From positions 3,359,146-3,423,145 of the forward strand of contig NZ_KI911563.1 in assembly GCF_000515335.1 (NCBI RefSeq): 64,000 nucleotides of DNA, written 5' to 3'. Under the pieces are notes generated by a model that made no database searches, was not told where the DNA came from, and saw nothing but the letters and a program-made list of their open reading frames with translations. Positions 63,606 to 64,000 of the stretch are shown in pieces. How positions within the stretch are numbered: position 1 is the stretch's first letter; each line of letters begins with the position of its first letter. The position numbers and the translations under genes were made by a program. This DNA is from Cohnella panacarvi Gsoil 349. Its GTDB lineage: Bacteria; Bacillota; Bacilli; Paenibacillales; Paenibacillaceae.

Positions 63606-64000
63606 TGTACGCCCAGCATGGGCGTCATCTCTACGGTGAAAGTCCGGAATGGGGGCTGGCAAGCGCCTACCATAGCCAAGAGCAAGGGTGTCCGCCGCGA
63701 GGCGGAATCCGAAGGAAGCTGGAGGCAAACGCACGGCTCGAGGTACACGAATCCAATTTGAGGCGGTTGCAGTCGGATGAGTCACCATCACATGACGAAA
63801 TCCTAAGCTGCCAAAGGCTGCAGCCGTAAACTTGGGCGAGCGCGGGCGGAAAGATGACGTTCTTATCTGGGGAGACCTGTGGAATATGCGAAGTATTTGC
63901 GTAACCGTGGCTGAGAAGTCGCGCTGAATCCGCAGGAGTCAGCAGAAGCCATAGTACGGTGTTGTTGCAACAACACCGGAAGGGCTGAACCTAAAGGAGA
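63606..64000 (+). mobile_element. Second copy of the group IIC intron (5' part, cut by the window edge)
   Basis: The 395 nt to the window end appear identical, without gaps, to 49991-50385 of the first copy. The reverse transcriptase gene would begin 10 nt beyond the edge. The base before the shared sequence is A here and G in the first copy, so the exact 5' splice position or the first nucleotide differs. It is in the same orientation and also placed behind a terminator. Confidence 0.9.

Overview
The window looks like a chromosomal segment of a motile, endospore-forming member of the Paenibacillaceae (Paenibacillus/Cohnella type). The grounds are an alpha/beta-type small acid-soluble spore protein, SLH-domain surface proteins, a phosphodiester glycosidase carrying a copper-amine-oxidase-like stalk domain, and the Bacillales gene order degS-degU ... 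comFA-comFC-yvyF-flgM-flgN-flgK-flgL-yviE-fliW-csrA-hag ... flaG-fliD-fliS. No rRNA, tRNA or CRISPR array was seen.

Layout. (1) 1-13412: an AT-rich, co-directional surface-sugar operon. It opens with the tail of a LegB-like dehydratase and continues legC, a CBS-nucleotidyltransferase (PtmE-like), neuD/legH, neuC/legG, neuB/legI, two Gfo/Idh/MocA oxidoreductases and a CMP-nonulosonate cytidylyltransferase, i.e. a legionaminic-acid-type pathway. A Wzx flippase follows, then an acyl module (GNAT, polysaccharide deacetylase, KAS III, ACP, SDR reductase). (2) 13528-17724: an exported protein of unknown function, rmlB-rmlD, a spore SASP and metK. (3) 17881-24520: an SLH/Ig-like surface protein, an MmcQ/YjbR protein and an exported phosphodiester glycosidase. 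(4) 24658-26548: degS-degU. (5) 26600-34382: a repeat-bearing intergenic region, an SLH protein and a 2,007-residue exported mosaic protein. (6) 34458-38946: a short membrane protein, comFA, comFC and a membrane acyltransferase. (7) 39033-49926: the late flagellar genes, with an IS3-family element lodged in the flagellin terminator. (8) 49990-51866: a group IIC intron behind the fliS terminator; the 5' part of an identical copy lies at 63606-64000. (9) 51868-63545, between the two introns: a TPR-glycosyltransferase on the minus strand and an eight-gene operon (LicD, cytidylyltransferase-oxidoreductase fusion, three glycosyltransferases, acetyltransferase, methyltransferase, CDP-glycerol-phosphotransferase-like protein).

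How it fits together. SigD-type promoters (TAAA, 15-16 nt, then a match to GCCGATAT) can be read upstream of flgM, hag and flaG. A similar one stands in front of the licD operon, which links the downstream glycan genes to flagellar regulation. FliW, CsrA and a near-consensus CsrA hairpin in the hag leader form a complete flagellin homeostasis switch. The best candidate for an undescribed system is the intron-flanked, apparently SigD-controlled glycan operon: three consecutive enzymes of different class share a PglD-N-like Rossmann domain, and the operon carries phospho-alditol transfer genes reminiscent of flagellin post-translational modification clusters. All functional assignments are by sequence reading only; no database search was run.
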